From Jatrophihabitans sp. (GTDB lineage Bacteria; Actinomycetota; Actinomycetes; Mycobacteriales; Jatrophihabitantaceae): 64,000 bases of DNA. Every line of letters starts with the position of its first letter. Within the stretch, counting starts at the first letter, position 1. The notes beneath the pieces were generated by a model. That model did no database searches, was not told where the DNA came from, and worked only from the letters and a program-made list of their open reading frames with translations. Location: positions 1 through 64,000 of the forward strand of contig JAICIE010000001.1 of the NCBI GenBank assembly GCA_025924515.1, written 5' to 3'. This document shows positions 1 to 8,079 of this stretch, in pieces. The position numbers were made by a program, and so were the translations under genes.

Positions 1-198
1 GAGGGCCCGGCAATCTCCGAGGAGGAGCACGAGGTCACCCTGCACGCCGAGCGCCCGGTGGTGCAGAAGGAGGCCGTGCCGGTGGAGCGGGTGCGGCTCG
101 ACACCGAGACCGTCACCGACCAGGCACAGGTGAACGAGGACATCCGCAAGGAGCAGATCGACGTCGACGGCGACGGCACGACCGGTCTGACGCGCTAG
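1..198 (+). CDS. DUF2382 (YsnF/AvaK) domain protein, C-terminal end
   Basis: The window opens inside this gene; the last 65 codons are visible and end in TAG. The peptide is acidic and lysine/arginine rich, with the alternating charged beta-strand pattern of DUF2382 (for example HAERPVVQKEAVPVERVRL and the ending ENEDIRKEQIDVDG-like stretch). DUF2382 occurs at the C-terminus of PRC-barrel proteins in actinobacteria and is linked to stress responses, though its molecular function is unknown. The UspA and SDR genes nearby suggest a stress-related neighbourhood. The N-terminal PRC-barrel expected for this family would lie outside the window. Confidence 0.75.
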   Translation, partial: EGPAISEEEHEVTLHAERPVVQKEAVPVERVRLDTETVTDQAQVNEDIRKEQIDVDGDGTTGLTR

Positions 199-271
199 CC
201 TCTCCGGCCGGTGCGGGCCGCCGTCGCGGTCCGCGCCGGCAGCGCGCACACAGCTTGCGCAATCCGAACGT

Positions 272-315
272 CCGCGGGCGGGTCGGGATCCAACGGGATC
301 CCGGCCCGCCCGCGG
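272..315 (+). terminator. Strong 20-bp hairpin downstream of the DUF2382 gene
   Basis: Arms 272-291 and 296-315 pair over 20 bp, with one G-T wobble and a 4-base loop (AACG). It lies 74 bases after the DUF2382 stop and has no T-run, as is usual for terminators of GC-rich actinobacteria. It sits in the 350-base non-coding gap (199-549) before the permease, where I see nothing else recognisable. Confidence 0.6.
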
Positions 316-549
316 TGTGTTCGGGGACATCCGATAGGCCGCCAGCGGCTTGCGCCGGTCGCGGGGGCCGAGCCGCTAGCGCAGCCCGTCGATCGGGCCC
401 GCCTCCCCTTGGGCGCGGGCGGCGGTCTGCGCGAGCACGTCCTCCAGAGGCTTGGGATTCGACGCGCAAGGTTGGAGATGCGTTTGTCACGCATGGTGAC
501 GGGGGTACGTACCGCGGCAGCATTCGGCGCGGAGGACGCGCTGGGCGGC

Positions 550-2394
550 ATGAGGGAGTCGGTCGTGGGCGCTGCACCCGAACTTCACAAGGGCCTGAAT
601 CAGCGACAGCTGAACATGATCGCCATCGGCGGCGTGATCGGCGCGGGGCTGTTCGTCGGCTCCGGGGTGGTGATCAACCAGGCCGGCCCGGGCGCCTTCC
701 TCACCTACGCGGTCACCGGCGTCCTGATCATCCTGGTGATGCGGATGCTCGGCGAGATGGCGACGGCCAACCCGTCGACCGGGTCCTTCGCCGACTACGC
801 GCGCCAAGCTCTGGGCGGATGGGCCGGCTTCTCCGTCGGCTGGCTGTACTGGTACTTCTGGGTCATCGTCGTCGGCTTCGAGGCGGTCGCCGGCGCCAAG
901 GTGCTGACGTTCTGGTTCAACGCTCCACTGTGGCTGCTCTCGTTGGGCCTGATGACGCTGATGACCATCACGAACCTGTTGTCGGTGTCGTCGTTCGGCG
1001 AGTTCGAGTTCTGGTTCGCCGGCATCAAGATCGCGGCCATCTGCGTCTTCCTCGTTCTGGGCACTCTGTACATCTTCGGACTCTGGCCTCACCACAACCT
1101 GAGCTTCGCCAACCTCACAGCGCACGGAGGATTCCTCCCGCACGGCGGCGGAGCGATCTTCTCCGCGATCGTCGTCGTGATCTTCTCCATGGTCGGCGCC
1201 GAGGTTGCGACGATAGCCGCGGCCGAGTCCCCTGATCCCGAGCGAGCGATCGCACGAGCGACCAACTCCGTCGTCACGCGGATCGCGATCTTCTTCGTCG
1301 GTTCCATCTTCCTGCTGGCGGTGATCCTGCCCTGGAACTCCTCCAAGATCGGCTCTTCACCGTATGTCTCGGCCTACGAGACGCTCGGTATCCCGGCGGC
1401 TGCCGACATCATGAACGCCGTCGTACTGACTGCGGTGCTGTCCTGCCTGAACTCCGGCCTGTACACCGCATCACGGATGCTCTTCGTGCTCGCCGCTCGC
1501 CGGGAGGCTCCGGTCCAGTTGATCCGGGTCAACCGACGCGGCGTCCCGGCTGTCGCGATCTTGACGTCCACCGTCGTCGGATTCCTGTGCGTCATCGCCG
1601 CGAAGCTCTCGCCAAATACCGTCTTCCTGTTCCTGCTGAACTCCTCCGGCGCCATCATCCTGTTCGTCTATCTGCTGATCTCGATCTCGCAGATCGTCCT
1701 GCGGCGGCGCACGCCTCCGGAGCGCCTGCGCGTCAAGATGTGGTTCCACCCGGTGCTGTCTCTGCTGGCCATCGCGGGAATCATCGCGGTCCTGATACAG
1801 ATGGGCGTCAATTCCGACGTCCGGTCGCAGCTGGTCCTGAGCCTGTTGTCATGGGCCGTGGTCGTCGTCTTGTACTTCGTCACGAAGTGGCGCGGCGGGT
1901 CCGTTGAGGCCCAGGCGCCGCAAGAGACCCCCACGGGCGAGGCTCGGCGTGTGCTCGTGCTTGCCAATGAGACAGTCGCGGCGGACGAGTTGTTGGACGA
2001 GTTGCGGCGCATCGATCGGGCCGGCCGGGCGGAGTACTGGGTTTGCGTGCCGGCGAACCCCGTCGATACCGGCCAGGCCGACCACAAGGGTGCTGTGTTC
2101 CTCTGGCAGGCGACCATGGAAGCCGCCCAACGACGGTTGGATTACATGCTCAACACGCTGCGGGGTGAAGGGCTTCATGCCGACGGTCAGCTCGGCGACT
2201 ACCGCCCGCTGCGTGCCCTCGGCGAAGCGGTGGCGTCCTTCCGCCCGGACCAATTGGTGATCTCCACCCTACCGGTGGCGCAGTCCGCCTGGCTTCGGTA
2301 CGACGTGGTTGATCGGGCCCGGAGCACCTACGACATCCCGGTGACCCACGTGGTCTCCCATGTGCCAGTTGCAACACTGGCCGCCAGCGGCTGA
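550..2394 (+). CDS. APC-family amino acid permease with C-terminal soluble stress-like domain
   Basis: A secondary transporter of the amino acid-polyamine-organocation superfamily (GabP/AroP/ProY type), expected to import an amino acid with protons. The family N-terminal signature is clear: HKGLNQRQLNMIAIGGVIGAG followed by about twelve hydrophobic segments, including GEMATANPSTGSFADYA. I chose the ATG at 550 because the family signature begins 14 codons later; the reading frame upstream to 211 has no homology and carries a terminator hairpin. After the last membrane helix (about residue 445) there is a hydrophilic tail of about 140 residues (RRVLVLANETVAADELLDEL to VTHVVSHVP). It resembles a universal-stress/nucleotide-binding fold and is absent from short permeases. 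The UspA gene begins 12 bases downstream, so the two are probably co-transcribed. Substrate unknown. Confidence 0.88.
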   Translation: MRESVVGAAPELHKGLNQRQLNMIAIGGVIGAGLFVGSGVVINQAGPGAFLTYAVTGVLIILVMRMLGEMATANPSTGSFADYARQALGGWAGFSVGWLYWYFWVIVVGFEAVAGAKVLTFWFNAPLWLLSLGLMTLMTITNLLSVSSFGEFEFWFAGIKIAAICVFLVLGTLYIFGLWPHHNLSFANLTAHGGFLPHGGGAIFSAIVVVIFSMVGAEVATIAAAESPDPERAIARATNSVVTRIAIFFVGSIFLLAVILPWNSSKIGSSPYVSAYETLGIPAAADIMNAVVLTAVLSCLNSGLYTASRMLFVLAARREAPVQLIRVNRRGVPAVAILTSTVVGFLCVIAAKLSPNTVFLFLLNSSGAIILFVYLLISISQIVLRRRTPPERLRVKMWFHPVLSLLAIAGIIAVLIQMGVNSDVRSQLVLSLLSWAVVVVLYFVTKWRGGSVEAQAPQETPTGEARRVLVLANETVAADELLDELRRIDRAGRAEYWVCVPANPVDTGQADHKGAVFLWQATMEAAQRRLDYMLNTLRGEGLHADGQLGDYRPLRALGEAVASFRPDQLVISTLPVAQSAWLRYDVVDRARSTYDIPVTHVVSHVPVATLAASG

Positions 2395-2406
2395 TCGACC
2401 CACGAC

Positions 2407-3324
2407 GTGACCGTTCTGGTGGGCTTCGCGCCGGACGAGCAGAGCCAGGCTGTCCTGCACCTGGGGAGCATCGTGGCGTCGTCGCTCAACACCGACCTGG
2501 TCGTCTGTGCGGTGGTCGCGGCCCCCTGGCCGAGTCCCGAGCGGATGGATGCGGACTATCGCGCATATCTGGAGAAGGCTGCCGGTCGTGCATTGCAGCG
2601 CGCGCAGGAGCGATTGTCGCCCGAGATCGCTGCCAAATTCGTCATTCACCACGCCCGTTCGGCTCCGACCGGGCTGCTGGAAGTCGCCGAAACGTATGAC
2701 GCCACCCTGGTGGTGGCCGGATCGTCCTCGGCCGGCGTCTTCGGCCACATCGCACTCGGCAGCGTCACCGATCGGCTCCTGCACAGCTCGGACCGTCCGG
2801 TGGCCCTCGCCCCACGGGGTTACCGGCATCGCGGCGACCTGCGGATCACCCGGATCACCGCTGCGTTCGACGGCTCCGACAGGGGCCGAGAACTGGTCAC
2901 GGCGGCTGCGGCGGTGGCCGCCGGTGTCCGCGCGACGCTGCGGGTCGCGGCTTTCGCGGTGCGTCCGACAAGCGCCTTCCTAGGCATCATCGAAGCCGAT
3001 GCCGAGGATCTTGTCGTCCAGCAATGGGTCAAGCACACCGAGGACGCCATCGAATCGGCGCTCGGGCAGGTCCGCGACCTGCCCGACGTGCCACGCCAGC
3101 TGCAGACCGTCATCGGACGTGGTCGCAGTTGGGCCGAGGCGGTCGAGGATCTCGACTGGTCGGATGACGAGCTTTTGGTCGTCGGGTCGAGCACGTCAGC
3201 GCCCGTCGCCCGGGTCTTTCTCGGTTCGCACGCGTCGAAGTTGGTGCGGCATGCCCCGGTGCCTGTTGTCGTGGTGCCCCGGAGCACCGTTGCCGAACTG
3301 GCGGACCGGGCGATTCACGGCTGA
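2407..3324 (+). CDS. Universal stress protein with two tandem UspA domains
   Basis: A cytoplasmic protein of 305 residues with two Usp repeats (about 1-140 and 148-298). Each repeat ends in the ATP-binding type pattern G-x2-G-x9-G-S/T: GSSSAGVFGHIALGSVTDRL in the first, and VVGSSTSAPVARVFLGSHAS in the second. Tandem Usp proteins are typical of actinobacteria, where they bind ATP and are induced under hypoxia or stationary phase. Start is GTG at 2407, 12 bases after the permease stop, suggesting one transcript. The preceding permease also carries a stress-like tail, so the pair may act together; this is inference. Confidence 0.88.
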   Translation: MTVLVGFAPDEQSQAVLHLGSIVASSLNTDLVVCAVVAAPWPSPERMDADYRAYLEKAAGRALQRAQERLSPEIAAKFVIHHARSAPTGLLEVAETYDATLVVAGSSSAGVFGHIALGSVTDRLLHSSDRPVALAPRGYRHRGDLRITRITAAFDGSDRGRELVTAAAAVAAGVRATLRVAAFAVRPTSAFLGIIEADAEDLVVQQWVKHTEDAIESALGQVRDLPDVPRQLQTVIGRGRSWAEAVEDLDWSDDELLVVGSSTSAPVARVFLGSHASKLVRHAPVPVVVVPRSTVAELADRAIHG

Positions 3325-3483
3325 CTCGGTGAACCGCGGCGAGCGGCTCGGCCTGCGCGAGCTCCGAGCTTGGGACGAACCGTCGCAAATCACCGCGCGA
3401 AAGCCGTTGCGCGGCTCCCGTGAACGGGCATGCTCCCAGGGCCCGTGAACCCCACGGCTCTCTCGAGAACGGGTACTCATCCC

Positions 3484-4323
3484 ATGACGCAGCCAGCCCA
3501 ACAGCAGGACGTCCCCGGTACCGAACAGGAGATGGGCCCCAAGCCCGACTGCGGCGAAAAGAGCTATGTCGGTCACGACCGACTCCGCGACAAGGTCGCC
3601 GTCATCACCGGCGGCGACAGCGGCATCGGCCGCGCCGTCGCGATTGCCTACGCTCGCGAGGGCGCCGACGTCGTCCTCTCATATCTCGATGAGGACGAGG
3701 ACGCCAAGGAGACGGCGGCGCTCGTCGAGGACGCCGGGCGCACGTGCGTTCTGATCAGCGGCGATCTCTCCGACCCTGCGCACTGCCGCAAAATTGTCAA
3801 AACGACGGTCGATCACTTCGGCCGGGTCGACGTACTGGTGAGCAACGCCGCATTCCAAATGACGCATGACTCGCTCGAGGAAGTCCCGGACGACGAATGG
3901 GATTACACCTTCGCCACAAACGTCTCCGCGTTCTTCCACCTGGCGAAGGCGTCGGTCCCCCACATGCGTCCCGGCGCGTCGATCATCGGTAGTTCATCGG
4001 TGAACTCGGACATGCCCTCGCCGACCCTTGCGCCGTACGCGGCGACCAAGGCTGCAATAGCGAACTTCTGCGCAAGCTTGGCGCAGATGTACGGCGAGCG
4101 CGGCATCCGGGTCAACAGCGTCGCCCCCGGACCGGTGTGGACGCCTCTGATCCCCGCCACCATGCCGGCTGAGAAGGTGAAGGAATTCGGCTCGGACGTC
4201 CCGCTCGGCCGCCCGGCACAGCCGGTGGAACTTGCGCCGGTGTACGTCCTCCTGGCGTCGGACGACGGCAGCTACATCTCGGGCGCGCGGATCGCGGTGA
4301 CGGGAGGGCGACCGATCCTCTGA
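3484..4323 (+). CDS. SDR-family oxidoreductase (YghA/general stress protein 39 type)
   Basis: A 279-residue classical short-chain dehydrogenase. The cofactor motif TGGDSGIG is at residues 42-49, NAA replaces NAG at 121-123, and the catalytic Ser171/172, Tyr185 and Lys189 (YAATK) are all present. The 30-residue N-terminal extension (MTQPAQQQDVPGTEQEMGPKP) is typical of the subfamily containing E. coli YghA and Bacillus stress protein Gsp39, which reduce aldehydes or ketones and are general-stress induced. ATG at 3484 fits this extension; upstream in-frame codons lack homology. Natural substrate unknown. Confidence 0.9.
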   Translation: MTQPAQQQDVPGTEQEMGPKPDCGEKSYVGHDRLRDKVAVITGGDSGIGRAVAIAYAREGADVVLSYLDEDEDAKETAALVEDAGRTCVLISGDLSDPAHCRKIVKTTVDHFGRVDVLVSNAAFQMTHDSLEEVPDDEWDYTFATNVSAFFHLAKASVPHMRPGASIIGSSSVNSDMPSPTLAPYAATKAAIANFCASLAQMYGERGIRVNSVAPGPVWTPLIPATMPAEKVKEFGSDVPLGRPAQPVELAPVYVLLASDDGSYISGARIAVTGGRPIL

Positions 4324-4340
4324 GGCGAGCGGCTTGAACG

Positions 4341-4392
4341 GGCCGACGCGCGCTGGCGTTCGAGACCATGCCGTTGTCACCGCGCGTCGGCC
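4341..4392. terminator. Possible hairpin between convergent genes
   Basis: Twelve-base complementary arms (GGCCGACGCGCG at 4341-4352 and its complement at 4381-4392) are separated by 28 bases. They lie between the SDR stop and the 3' end of the convergent SRPBCC gene, and one arm overlaps that gene's last codons. The long loop makes termination only possible. Confidence 0.35.
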
Positions 4393-4823
4393 TCGATGTG
4401 CTGTTTCATCGCACGGAGGCTTGTCGTCATCGTTCGGCGGAACCGGCGCCTCATCAGGGGCAGCAGCAATCGCGACGTCCCGGTCGCCGCGGTGTCGATG
4501 GCCAGGTGCACTAGGGTGCGACCGTCGCCGACCGCCTCGATGCCCACCTCCTGGTGCAGGGTGAAGGGGCCGAACCGGCTGACCGCCGCGAAAGCGTGCA
4601 CCGGTTGATATGTGGTGACCGTGACCGTTCCCTCGACCGCCTTGCCCTGGTCACGCCGGATCAACCGGGCCGTCGCGCCTTCCCGCATGGGACCAGGCGA
4701 AGTGGGCGTCATTACTTCCACCGCGGGATCCCACTTCGCGTGGTTCTCGAAGTGATCGGTCGCGACGAACCGGAATACCTCTTCAGGTCGACCGTTGATC
4801 ACTTGGACGGCGTGCACGCGCAT
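4377..4823 (-). CDS. SRPBCC (polyketide cyclase/START-like) family protein
   Basis: A 148-residue single-domain protein with the SRPBCC pattern. It has an N-terminal beta strand (MRVHAVQVINGRPEEVFRFV), a helix-grip region around DHFENHAKWDPAVEVM, and a C-terminal amphipathic helix (LMRRRFRRTMTTSLRAMKQH). Such proteins bind hydrophobic ligands in a deep pocket, and many actinobacterial copies have no known function. I chose the ATG at 4823 because the domain begins there; in-frame codons upstream are low-complexity. It converges with the SDR and diverges from the aldo/keto reductase. Confidence 0.78.
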   Translation of the reverse strand: MRVHAVQVINGRPEEVFRFVATDHFENHAKWDPAVEVMTPTSPGPMREGATARLIRRDQGKAVEGTVTVTTYQPVHAFAAVSRFGPFTLHQEVGIEAVGDGRTLVHLAIDTAATGTSRLLLPLMRRRFRRTMTTSLRAMKQHIEADAR

Positions 4824-4946
4824 GCCCCGCACCTTATAACGGTCAGTGGGCCGTGCCACCTGTCGTGACCTATGGCGGCGATCCTGACGCCGCATGCGCC
4901 CCGGTTAGGCTCGACCGAGAGACGTCCCCCAGCCCAGGAGTGTGCG

Positions 4947-5777
4947 ATGACATCAGGTTCGGTGACGGCCGACGGGCGGTCGCGTGTGCTCGCCGACGGG
5001 AACGAGATCCCGCTGCTGGCGCTGGGCGTGTGGCAGGTTCCCGACGGACGCGAGTGCGAGGACGCGGTGCGCTGGGCGCTGGAGGCCGGCTACCGGCACG
5101 TCGACACCGCGCAGGCCTACGGGAACGAGCCGAGCGTCGGCCGGGCCTTGCGGGACAGCGGCGTGCCGCGCGAGGACATCTTCATCACCACGAAGTTCCA
5201 CCCCGGGCGCAGCGACCCCGAGGCCGAGGCGCAGCGGAGCCTGCAGCGCCTCGGCGTCGAGTCCGTCGACCTCTACATCATCCACTGGCCGCAGGGTGGG
5301 CCGACGTGGGCGTGGGACGGGATGCAGCGCGCCCACGAACGGGGCTACGCGCGCTCGATCGGGATCTCGAACTTCAGCGCAGCCGAGGTCGAGTCCGTAT
5401 TCGCGGTCGCCGACATGCCACCCGTCGTCAACCAGGTGCAGTTCAGCCCGTTCGAATTCCGCCGCGGGTTGCTGGCGGAATGCGAGCGCCGGGGCGTGGC
5501 GCTCGAGGCCTACAGTCCGCTCGGCACAGGCCGCCATCTTGACGACCGTGAGGTGGCCCGCATCGCCGAGCGCCTGGGACGCACGCCAGCACAGGTGTTG
5601 ATCCGCTGGTCGCTGCAACGCGGCCTGATCGTCCTGCCCAAGTCGGCACACCGGGAGCGCATCGAGCAGAACGCGCAGGTCTTCGACTTCCAGTTGTCCG
5701 ACGAGGACATGGCCGCGCTCGACGGGCTCGACCAGACCGGCGGGACGGATAGCGCCCTCGAGCGCCCATGGTGGTAA
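4947..5777 (+). CDS. Aldo/keto reductase (AKR5/2,5-diketo-gluconate reductase type)
   Basis: A 276-residue NADPH-dependent aldo/keto reductase with a TIM-barrel fold. The catalytic tetrad is complete: Asp53, Tyr58 (AYGNE), Lys83 (TTKFHPG) and His113 (IIHWP). The cofactor loop LPKSAHRERIEQN near the C-terminus is also present. ATG at 4947 follows a purine-rich stretch (CCAGGAGTG) and gives the family N-terminus (LADGNEIPLLALGVW). Substrate cannot be assigned; members reduce sugars, keto acids and reactive aldehydes. Confidence 0.9.
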   Translation: MTSGSVTADGRSRVLADGNEIPLLALGVWQVPDGRECEDAVRWALEAGYRHVDTAQAYGNEPSVGRALRDSGVPREDIFITTKFHPGRSDPEAEAQRSLQRLGVESVDLYIIHWPQGGPTWAWDGMQRAHERGYARSIGISNFSAAEVESVFAVADMPPVVNQVQFSPFEFRRGLLAECERRGVALEAYSPLGTGRHLDDREVARIAERLGRTPAQVLIRWSLQRGLIVLPKSAHRERIEQNAQVFDFQLSDEDMAALDGLDQTGGTDSALERPWW

Positions 5778-5816
5778 GGCCGGGCGCGCACGACTACGGC
5801 CGACGACGCGAAGCGA

Positions 5817-5851
5817 AAGGCCGGTGGAGCGAGATGAGCTCCACCGGCCTT
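5817..5851. terminator. Bidirectional terminator between aldo/keto reductase and GH16 gene
   Basis: A perfect 14-bp stem (AAGGCCGGTGGAGC at 5817-5830 with its complement at 5838-5851) and a 7-base loop, in the 98-base gap between two convergent genes. The A and T flanks of the stem would serve both directions. Confidence 0.8.
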
Positions 5852-5875
5852 CGAACCCCTGTGACCTGAGGATGC

Positions 5876-6649
5876 TCAGGCGGTGTAGGAATACTGCCTG
5901 ACCCAGTCGATGTCGAAGCTCACCGACTTGGTGGGCGTGATGCCCCGCTCGGGTGCGGTCTGGACGCCGAACCACATCCGCTGGTGCGGAACTCCTGTGG
6001 TGACCGTGCGAGTGACCTTCCCGTCGAGCAGGTATTCGATGCTGCCCGGGGTCCACCGCACTCCGATTGTGTGCCAGGTGGTGAAGTTACCGCTCTCCGA
6101 CGAGTGGGCCATGTAGTTCTGCGAGGGAGAGCCATAGTGCACGGTCATCGTGTTCAGCTGTCGCGTTCCCTGGGTGGATCTGCCACCCATCTCCATGAAG
6201 TCGACCTCCGGCGGCCAGCCCACGCTCGGCCAGAGCAGCGCGACAGCACGGCTGTCGCCGGCGGAGACGCGCGCCCGCATGTCCCACTCGCCGTAGGTCT
6301 GCCGCAGGCTCCAGTTGTTGCAGAGGCACATTCCGGCCGTCGTCCACTTGCCCAGCGAAGAGTTGTACCGGGTCAGCAGCGACACATAGCCGTTGTGTAT
6401 GACGATGTTCGACGCCAGGTGTGCCTTGTACGTGCGGGCGTTGTTGTACACGGCCCAGTAATGGCGGTCGATGGAGGACGTGAAGTCGTTGAAGAACACC
6501 TGGCGGAATGTGCCGGAAGTGGCCGCAGACGCCCCTGCGGCGGTGTGAGCGGATGTCGCGGCCGTTGCCACCGTCGCCGGCCCAGCGGTCAGTGCGGCGG
6601 CGACAGCAAACGTCGCGACACGGCGGATCACGCGAATTCGAGGTTCCAT
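5876..6649 (-). CDS. Secreted glycoside hydrolase family 16 protein
   Basis: A 257-residue secreted endo-glycanase of the beta-1,3(4)-glucanase/laminarinase clan. There is a Sec signal peptide (RRVATFAVAAALTAG, cleavage near residue 31-45). The GH16 active site PEVDFMEMGG has the catalytic pair Glu148 and Glu153 with Asp150 between them, and the core motif YGEWDMRARV lies upstream. It consists of the catalytic domain alone. It is closely related along its length to the GH16 protein at 8080-9549, sharing blocks such as TTAGMCLC and QTYGEW, which indicates a local duplication in opposite orientation. Exact polymer specificity cannot be read from sequence. Confidence 0.88.
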   Translation of the reverse strand: MEPRIRVIRRVATFAVAAALTAGPATVATAATSAHTAAGASAATSGTFRQVFFNDFTSSIDRHYWAVYNNARTYKAHLASNIVIHNGYVSLLTRYNSSLGKWTTAGMCLCNNWSLRQTYGEWDMRARVSAGDSRAVALLWPSVGWPPEVDFMEMGGRSTQGTRQLNTMTVHYGSPSQNYMAHSSESGNFTTWHTIGVRWTPGSIEYLLDGKVTRTVTTGVPHQRMWFGVQTAPERGITPTKSVSFDIDWVRQYSYTA

Positions 6650-7451
6650 CGAGGCTCCAAAGGCTTAAGTCGGATAGTTGAAGCGGTGCTGGCGCGGGCG
6701 GGGTTTTGCGCGTAGCACGCTGGGTCGGCAGGTCAGGAGCGGGCGGCGGGGGATCCGGTGGTCGCTCGCGAGGTTCCGGAGCGAGTTCCTCGGACGGCTA
6801 TCCAGGCGGACCTACCGCGATGGTGCGCAACACCGACGGCCTCGGTGCGCGGGCGCACCCCACGGCGGCGCACCAGATGATGATCGCGGGACTTCCGAAT
6901 CCAACGGCCGCTTTACACACAGTTGACATTCGGGCGGCGATCCGCAGACGTTAGGGCGCGATTCAACGGTTGCAAACCGAGGACGAACGTCAGCGCAGTG
7001 GGCTACCCTTGGCGGGCGTAACCGGGGCGTTAGTCCCTAGACGACAGCGGGCGCAGGCCACATCACTGCGTGAATGCCGGGCGTTCCGGACAAATCGATT
7101 TATGCCCAGGACGGTCAACGCTCACGAGGGACGCAGACGCGCAGACGCGCCGCGCTCGCGTCCGCGGCGATTAGCGACAACGAGACCACGACACTTGGCA
7201 CATCGCTGAGGCAGACACGCCGTCTGCCTCAGCGCATGCGGTCAGCCCGGCTTCAACACATAGCCGCCAGGTTCGATCGCGCAGCGCAACACGCTGATAT
7301 CAACCGCTCGCGCCCGCATTGCAGGCAACTCCCAGCCGCGCGGCAGGGCTTTCCAAGATCCGCACCCAAGGCTGGGGATCGCCGCGCCGTCGAACCAACG
7401 GCGGGCGGACCGCGATCAGCCGCTGGTGCGGCTGGAAAGGAGATCTGCGCG
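6650..7451. other. 800-base gap without a convincing gene
   Basis: No reading frame here has family features or a good ribosome binding site. A TTGACA hexamer lies at 6923-6928, but no convincing -10 partner is visible. A strong stem-loop is at 7204-7234. Short G/C direct repeats (AGACGC-type) occur near 7130-7150. The gap would hold the promoter and leader of the minus-strand GH16 gene and the leader of the 7452 gene, and could encode a small RNA. Confidence 0.4.
7204..7234. terminator. Orphan 13-bp hairpin in long non-coding gap
   Basis: Perfect arms CGCTGAGGCAGAC (7204-7216) and its complement (7222-7234) with a 5-base loop. No recognised gene ends nearby on either strand, so it may terminate a small RNA or act in the leader of the 7452 gene. 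Confidence 0.45.
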
Positions 7452-7928
7452 ATGACACAAAGCAACTGGGTGAGCGGGCCGACACCGGCGGCACCGGCGC
7501 CTGTGACCCGGACTCGACGCGGGCGAGCCGGCATGGCCGCTCTCGGCGCGGTCGGCGGAGTGGTAGCGGGCGTGGCCATCACGTGGGGTGTCGTCGGGGC
7601 AAACGCCGCGTCCTCCACCTCGGGCACGGCCGTTCCCCCTGCGCGGTCGTCGGTTCAGTTCGGCCCCTGCGGCCCCCACGGCGGCGGCCTGGACACCTCA
7701 GGCACGGTCACGACCGTGGGCGCGTCGTCGGTGACCATAAAGACGAGCGCGGGCACCAAGACCTACAAGGTGACGTCCTCCAGCGACATCGACAAGAACG
7801 GAGAGGCGCAACTGTCCGACCTGAAGGCCGGGGACGTCGTGAGGTTCGACACCGAGACGGTCAACGGCGCAACGGTCATCGATCACCTGCACGCAGGCAG
7901 CGAGGCGCTCGACCGGCCGACCGGCTGA
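7452..7928 (+). CDS. Membrane-anchored hypothetical protein with extracellular beta domain
   Basis: A 158-residue protein of unknown function. Residues 1-27 are cytoplasmic and proline/arginine rich. One membrane segment follows (about 28-52, MAALGAVGGVVAGVAITWGVVGANA), which could be an uncleaved anchor or a signal peptide. The extracellular part (about 80-158) is a small beta-rich domain, GTVTTVGASSVTIKTSAGTK then AGDVVRFDTETVNGATVIDHL. It resembles the DUF5666/OB-like domains of actinobacterial cell-surface proteins. ATG at 7452 has a good ribosome site (AAAGGAGA). It lies between two GH16 genes, so a wall or extracellular role is plausible but unproven. Confidence 0.7.
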   Translation: MTQSNWVSGPTPAAPAPVTRTRRGRAGMAALGAVGGVVAGVAITWGVVGANAASSTSGTAVPPARSSVQFGPCGPHGGGLDTSGTVTTVGASSVTIKTSAGTKTYKVTSSSDIDKNGEAQLSDLKAGDVVRFDTETVNGATVIDHLHAGSEALDRPTG

Positions 7929-7961
7929 GCATCACAGTCCGGAACCGATAGACCGCGCGTC

Positions 7962-7988
7962 GGCCGCTCACCCTGTCGGTGGGCGGCC
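7962..7988 (+). terminator. Hairpin terminator after the 7452 gene
   Basis: An 11-bp stem (7962-7972 with 7978-7988, one T-G wobble) and a 5-base loop, 34 bases after the stop codon. Confidence 0.6.
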
Positions 7989-8079
7989 GTCGCCGCCCGC
8001 AAGCCCCTCCTCGATCCCTGCGCGACCGCCTCCACTCTTCGCTCAGACCCGCCGAACCGGCGCCGATGGGGGAGGCGCC

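Noticed and set aside
211-549. In-frame N-terminal extension of the amino acid permease from GTG at 211
   Set aside because: It includes a 44-base terminator hairpin, is low-complexity and has no family similarity; the permease signature starts just after the ATG at 550.
3393-3414. Terminator after the UspA gene (CCGCGC and GCGCGG arms)
   Set aside because: Only 6-bp arms with a 10-base loop, expected by chance at this GC content.
6650-6900. Cyclic-di-AMP (ydaO) riboswitch in the leader of the GH16 gene
   Set aside because: Looked for because cell-wall hydrolase genes of actinobacteria often carry it, but the conserved blocks were not found on either strand.
6923-6957. Sigma-70 type promoter from the TTGACA hexamer
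   Set aside because: No convincing -10 box lies 16-19 bases downstream, and the transcript it would make is unknown.
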